NCBI RefSeq assembly: GCF_022259695.1
Contig: NZ_CP092099.1
Coordinates: forward strand, 2,526,471-2,590,470
Reading direction: 5' to 3'
DNA: 64,000 nt
Source of the DNA: Flaviramulus sp. BrNp1-15
Lineage (GTDB): Bacteria; Bacteroidota; Bacteroidia; Flavobacteriales; Flavobacteriaceae
Part shown: positions 61,538-64,000 of the stretch, piece by piece
Layout: every line of letters begins with the position of its first letter
Numbering within the stretch: position 1 is the first letter of the stretch
The notes under the pieces: model-generated
What the model was told of the DNA's origin: nothing
Databases searched by the model: none
What the model saw: the letters and a program-made list of their open reading frames with translations, nothing else
Made by a program: the position numbers and the translations under genes

Positions 61538-62368
61538 TCAATCCTGTATTCTTACTTGACTCTCCACAATATCTTTAATAGGTACTATTAACTTATCTTT
61601 ATTTGTTGTTTTTACAGTAATTGTTATACCGTCTATAGACTCAACTGTACCTTTAATGTTATTAAATTCTATATGCTGACCTATTTCGTATGTTTTTCTA
61701 GTATAAAATGTTCTTAACAAATCTCCAACTACCTTTTGGGCTCCAAAACCAAAAGCTAATGCAAAGGCTAATAAGAATGCCGCTAAAATCATTGTAAGAT
61801 TGCTGGTAATAATATTAGTATCTACTCCTGCTTGATTTAAAGCTGTTATTGAAACATATATTAGTATGAGAAAAAACACAACTTGACTTATAATTTTTGC
61901 TCCAGACAAATCCATGGATTCAAAAAACGATTTAAGTCCTTTCTTAATTAAATTCGCTAACAATAATCCTACAGTAAAAATTACAAGTGCTGAAAACAGT
62001 TGTGGTAAATAACCTAAAAGATCACTTATTTTTTGAGATATCATGGTTAAGTTCATAATATCTAAAGCCATAATAGCCAACATAATATACATAACCCATT
62101 TAACAAAGTTTGAAACTATCTTTATGGTATCAAAGTTTAGTTTTTTACCTTCAATAATTTCAATTTCATTTAAAGTGTCATCAAGTTTATCTGCCTTTGC
62201 TAATTTTAAAGCTTTCTTAATTATTCTAACAACTAATTTGGTAACGAGCCATCCTACTAAAAGTACTATTATAGTACCTATAATATTTGGGAATATCTGA
62301 GATATTTCAAGCCACATAGTCGATAAAGACTCCATAGCCATATCTTTCCATTGTGTTGCTTTTTCCAT
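61538..62368 (-). CDS. Small-conductance mechanosensitive channel (MscS family)
   Basis: 276 aa. Three to four membrane helices precede the pore helix region A-A-F-L-L-A-F-A-L-A-F-G-F-G-A-Q-K-V-V-G-D (about 193-213), which is the MscS TM3 signature; a short beta domain follows. It releases solutes under hypo-osmotic stress. It is the last gene of an operon led by an ECF sigma factor, a linkage that may couple envelope stress to osmotic protection. The C-terminus is shorter than in E. coli MscS. Confidence 0.9.
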   Translation of the reverse strand: MEKATQWKDMAMESLSTMWLEISQIFPNIIGTIIVLLVGWLVTKLVVRIIKKALKLAKADKLDDTLNEIEIIEGKKLNFDTIKIVSNFVKWVMYIMLAIMALDIMNLTMISQKISDLLGYLPQLFSALVIFTVGLLLANLIKKGLKSFFESMDLSGAKIISQVVFFLILIYVSITALNQAGVDTNIITSNLTMILAAFLLAFALAFGFGAQKVVGDLLRTFYTRKTYEIGQHIEFNNIKGTVESIDGITITVKTTNKDKLIVPIKDIVESQVRIQD

Positions 62369-62381
62369 TGTTAAATTGTTT

Positions 62382-62573
62382 TTAATTAGGGTTTGAGTTT
62401 TTATCTTTCCTGCTCTTAATGACAGTTTCTATAACATCTCCAATATTATATGAAAACAAAGTTCCTAAGTCCATTAATAATTTTGCCATTGCTACATCTG
62501 CCATAACCTTAGACTTAAGTTCTTTAGGTACTTCTTTAAGTGGCTGATCTATATGTCTAAACGGATTATCCAT
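62382..62573 (-). CDS. Small conserved protein between sigma and MscS genes
   Basis: 63 aa, M-D-N-P-F-R-H-I-D-Q-P-L-K-E-V-P start, helical in the middle (M-A-D-V-A-M-A-K-L-L-M-D-L-G), no membrane segment. It starts 3 bases after the sigma stop and ends 13 bases before mscS, so it is in the operon. It sits where an anti-sigma factor would be expected but lacks a transmembrane helix or zinc motif. Function unknown. Confidence 0.72.
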   Translation of the reverse strand: MDNPFRHIDQPLKEVPKELKSKVMADVAMAKLLMDLGTLFSYNIGDVIETVIKSRKDKNSNPN

Positions 62574-62576
62574 TAC

Positions 62577-63209
62577 TTAACATTTTTCGTTATAAACAGT
62601 TATAAGCTTATCCTTTGCGCGTTTTATTCTCATTTTAACTGCACTTTCTCCAATACCTAAAACACTCTCAATTTCTTTAATTGACAAGAAATCCTGATAT
62701 TTAAGTAACAAAATCATTTTCTCTTCTGGTGAAATGAGTTCTAACGCTACTTTTAATTTATCAACTTTCATTTCAAGAAAACTATTATCGTCTTCATCTT
62801 CTGAAAGGTTTTCTATGTCTTTATAATCTATAGACTGTTTTTCAAACTTTTTAGCTGTATTTCTAGTTACATAATTAACACAATGATTATATGTAAACGC
62901 ATATAACCATGTTGAAAATTTTGACTTTCCTTTAAAACTAGGCAACTTAACAAAGAGTTTTAAAAATACATCTTGTGTTAAATCTTTAGCTTCATGTTCA
63001 TCTCTAGCAAAACCATAACACTTGTTATACACTACCATTGAATACCTATCATATAAAATCTCAAAAAGCATTGTGTTATTATTTTTCACAATGGCTTTTA
63101 CCAGTTCTTCGTCTGATTGTTTATTGATTTTGTTAAGGGTTTCCAATTGTAGCTTATCACTAGTTTTGTTGTTGATAGTTTTAAGACACGATAGTTTTAA
63201 AGAAGTCAC
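62577..63209 (-). CDS. ECF sigma factor, copy 1
   Basis: 210 aa. Region 2 (E-I-L-Y-D-R-Y-S-M-V-V-Y-N-K-C-Y-G-F) and region 4 (S-P-E-E-K-M-I-L-L-L-K-Y-Q-D; G-I-G-E-S-A-V-K-M-R-I-K-R-A-K) are clear. It has about 30 extra N-terminal residues compared with copy 2; a later start near the M-L-F-E residue is unlikely because region 2 would be cut. First gene of the sigma-63aa-MscS operon, divergent from the TPR lipoprotein gene. Confidence 0.92.
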   Translation of the reverse strand: MTSLKLSCLKTINNKTSDKLQLETLNKINKQSDEELVKAIVKNNNTMLFEILYDRYSMVVYNKCYGFARDEHEAKDLTQDVFLKLFVKLPSFKGKSKFSTWLYAFTYNHCVNYVTRNTAKKFEKQSIDYKDIENLSEDEDDNSFLEMKVDKLKVALELISPEEKMILLLKYQDFLSIKEIESVLGIGESAVKMRIKRAKDKLITVYNEKC

Positions 63210-63312
63210 ATTATTTTAAAAAGATTAAAGCCCAATAAAAACTCTGTTTTAAAGAGTAAAAAATATTGTACCTTTAAAAATATTAACCAATTAAAAATCA
63301 AAACTTTACAAA

Positions 63313-64000
63313 ATGAAAAAACTACTTCTAATAGTTTTCTCCTTAAGCTTGTTTGTTTCTTGTAAAAAGAAAAATCAATCAAACAATTTAATTTTAGCTG
63401 AAATCCCCTCATCAAAATACGGATGTGTGCCACCAGTAACCGATGCCGAATGGTACAAAAAAGATAAAGTCGCACCTCTTTTAAAAGGTTACGATGTTAT
63501 AGACTATCCTATAACAACAAACAACCCTTTAGTACAGCGCTATTTTAATCAAGGTATGGCACTTGCCTATGCTTTTAATCATGCTGAAGCTGCACGATCC
63601 TTTTATTATGCAACCAAGTTAGATCCAAATTGCGCTATGGCATTTTTTGGTTTTGCTTATGTATTAGGACCTAATTATAATGCAGGAATGGAACCTGATA
63701 ATTATGAGCGTGCTTACCAAGCCATTCAAACGGCCAAAAAATTATCGGTTAATGCTACTGAAAAAGAACAAGAATTTATTCATGCCATGGCATTGCGTTA
63801 TGCGCCGGAACCTCCTGAAGATAGAAGTGAATTAGATATTTCATACTCTAATGCTTTAGCTGAGATTAATAATAAGTATCCCGATGACTCCGAAATTTCT
63901 GCACTCTACGTAGAATCTATGATGAACTTACACCCTTGGGATTTATTTGATAAAGCAGGTAATGCACAACCTTGGACGCCAAAAATTATTTCGTTGCTGG
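63313..64000 (+). CDS. Tetratricopeptide-repeat-type lipoprotein (3' end outside window)
   Basis: ATG at 63313 opens a frame that runs to the window edge (229 codons seen). Lipoprotein signal M-K-K-L-L-L-I-V-F-S ends in F-V-S-C near residue 17. Residues after 75 (F-N-Q-G-M-A-L-A-Y-A-F-N-H-A-E-A-A-R-S-F; L-D-P-N-C-A-M-A-F-F-G) form TPR helices, a pattern found in a family annotated as tetratricopeptide-repeat proteins. Function unknown. It is divergent from the sigma factor operon. Confidence 0.85.
   Translation, partial: MKKLLLIVFSLSLFVSCKKKNQSNNLILAEIPSSKYGCVPPVTDAEWYKKDKVAPLLKGYDVIDYPITTNNPLVQRYFNQGMALAYAFNHAEAARSFYYATKLDPNCAMAFFGFAYVLGPNYNAGMEPDNYERAYQAIQTAKKLSVNATEKEQEFIHAMALRYAPEPPEDRSELDISYSNALAEINNKYPDDSEISALYVESMMNLHPWDLFDKAGNAQPWTPKIISLL

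Noticed and set aside
63206-63475. Open frame on the minus strand overlapping the start of the TPR lipoprotein gene
   Set aside because: The plus-strand frame has a lipoprotein signal and TPR motifs; the antisense frame is low complexity and hydrophobic by chance.
1-64000. tRNA, rRNA, CRISPR arrays, complete insertion sequences or prophage genes
   Set aside because: I read through both strands and found no cloverleaf, repeat-spacer array, transposase or phage structural gene that I could support.

Overview
The window is AT-rich, gene-dense chromosomal DNA from a member of the Bacteroidota, most likely a marine or environmental Flavobacteriaceae. This rests on gene content (YtxJ, DUF885 and DUF6503 lipoproteins, a SusC-type plug protein, carboxypeptidase-like regulatory domains, malate:quinone oxidoreductase), many short lipoprotein signals ending in S-C, little visible Shine-Dalgarno sequence, and a few Bacteroidetes-type TAnnTTTG -7 boxes. 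I saw no rRNA, tRNA, CRISPR array, prophage or complete insertion sequence.

Layout. 1-20.7 kb is mostly housekeeping: a partial gene, a small zinc-ribbon protein, a Sde182-like nucleoside-hydrolase-fold protein, a DUF885 peptidase, ytxJ divergent from clpB, mqo, a TetR regulator with a thioesterase (two matching palindromic operators), two tandem deoC paralogues, the 5-oxoprolinase operon pxpABC with a DUF2891 lipoprotein, a TonB-like protein, a YifB/ComM ATPase and a transglutaminase pair. 20.8-33.3 kb is a sulfur-redox island: a twelve-heme membrane-anchored cytochrome c, divergent from a Psr/Phs-type molybdoenzyme (catalytic subunit, four-cluster ferredoxin, NrfD-type membrane subunit), a YeeE/YedE transporter split over two genes, four rhodanese-type envelope proteins, a porin and a Crp/Fnr regulator. 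33.4-40.6 kb is a molybdenum-cofactor operon (moeA, ModE-like regulator, TauE/SafE, mobA, moaD, moeB, moaE, four-helix-bundle gene, moaCB, moaA). 42.8-47.9 kb holds two more molybdoenzyme sets on the minus strand (FdhF/YdeP type, and an isoquinoline-oxidoreductase-like pair). 47.9-57.2 kb is mixed housekeeping (YheT hydrolase, ade, tilS, pabB, aldose epimerase, DEAD-box helicase). 57.2-64 kb looks accessory: a lipoprotein gene flanked by attC-like palindromic repeats, an MddA-like methyltransferase with OsmC and AraC genes, and a partly duplicated ECF sigma/MscS locus.

How the parts fit together. The Moco operon makes the cofactor for the molybdoenzymes on both sides; mobA supplies the bis-MGD form used by the Psr-type enzyme. 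A near-canonical ModE box overlaps the putative moeA promoter. Identical TGTAACA-N2-TGTTACA palindromes lie upstream of both sulfur operons, which suggests control by the Crp/Fnr protein encoded at the end of the island.

The most unusual observation is that two adjacent rhodanese-fold proteins have lost the catalytic cysteine but share a lysine-rich C-terminal tail ending in A-P-E-G-G-C. This resembles in concept the GGCGG swinging arm of the periplasmic sulfur carrier SoxY, and I propose a SoxY-like covalent sulfur-carrier role. All functional assignments come from reading motifs by eye; no database search was run.
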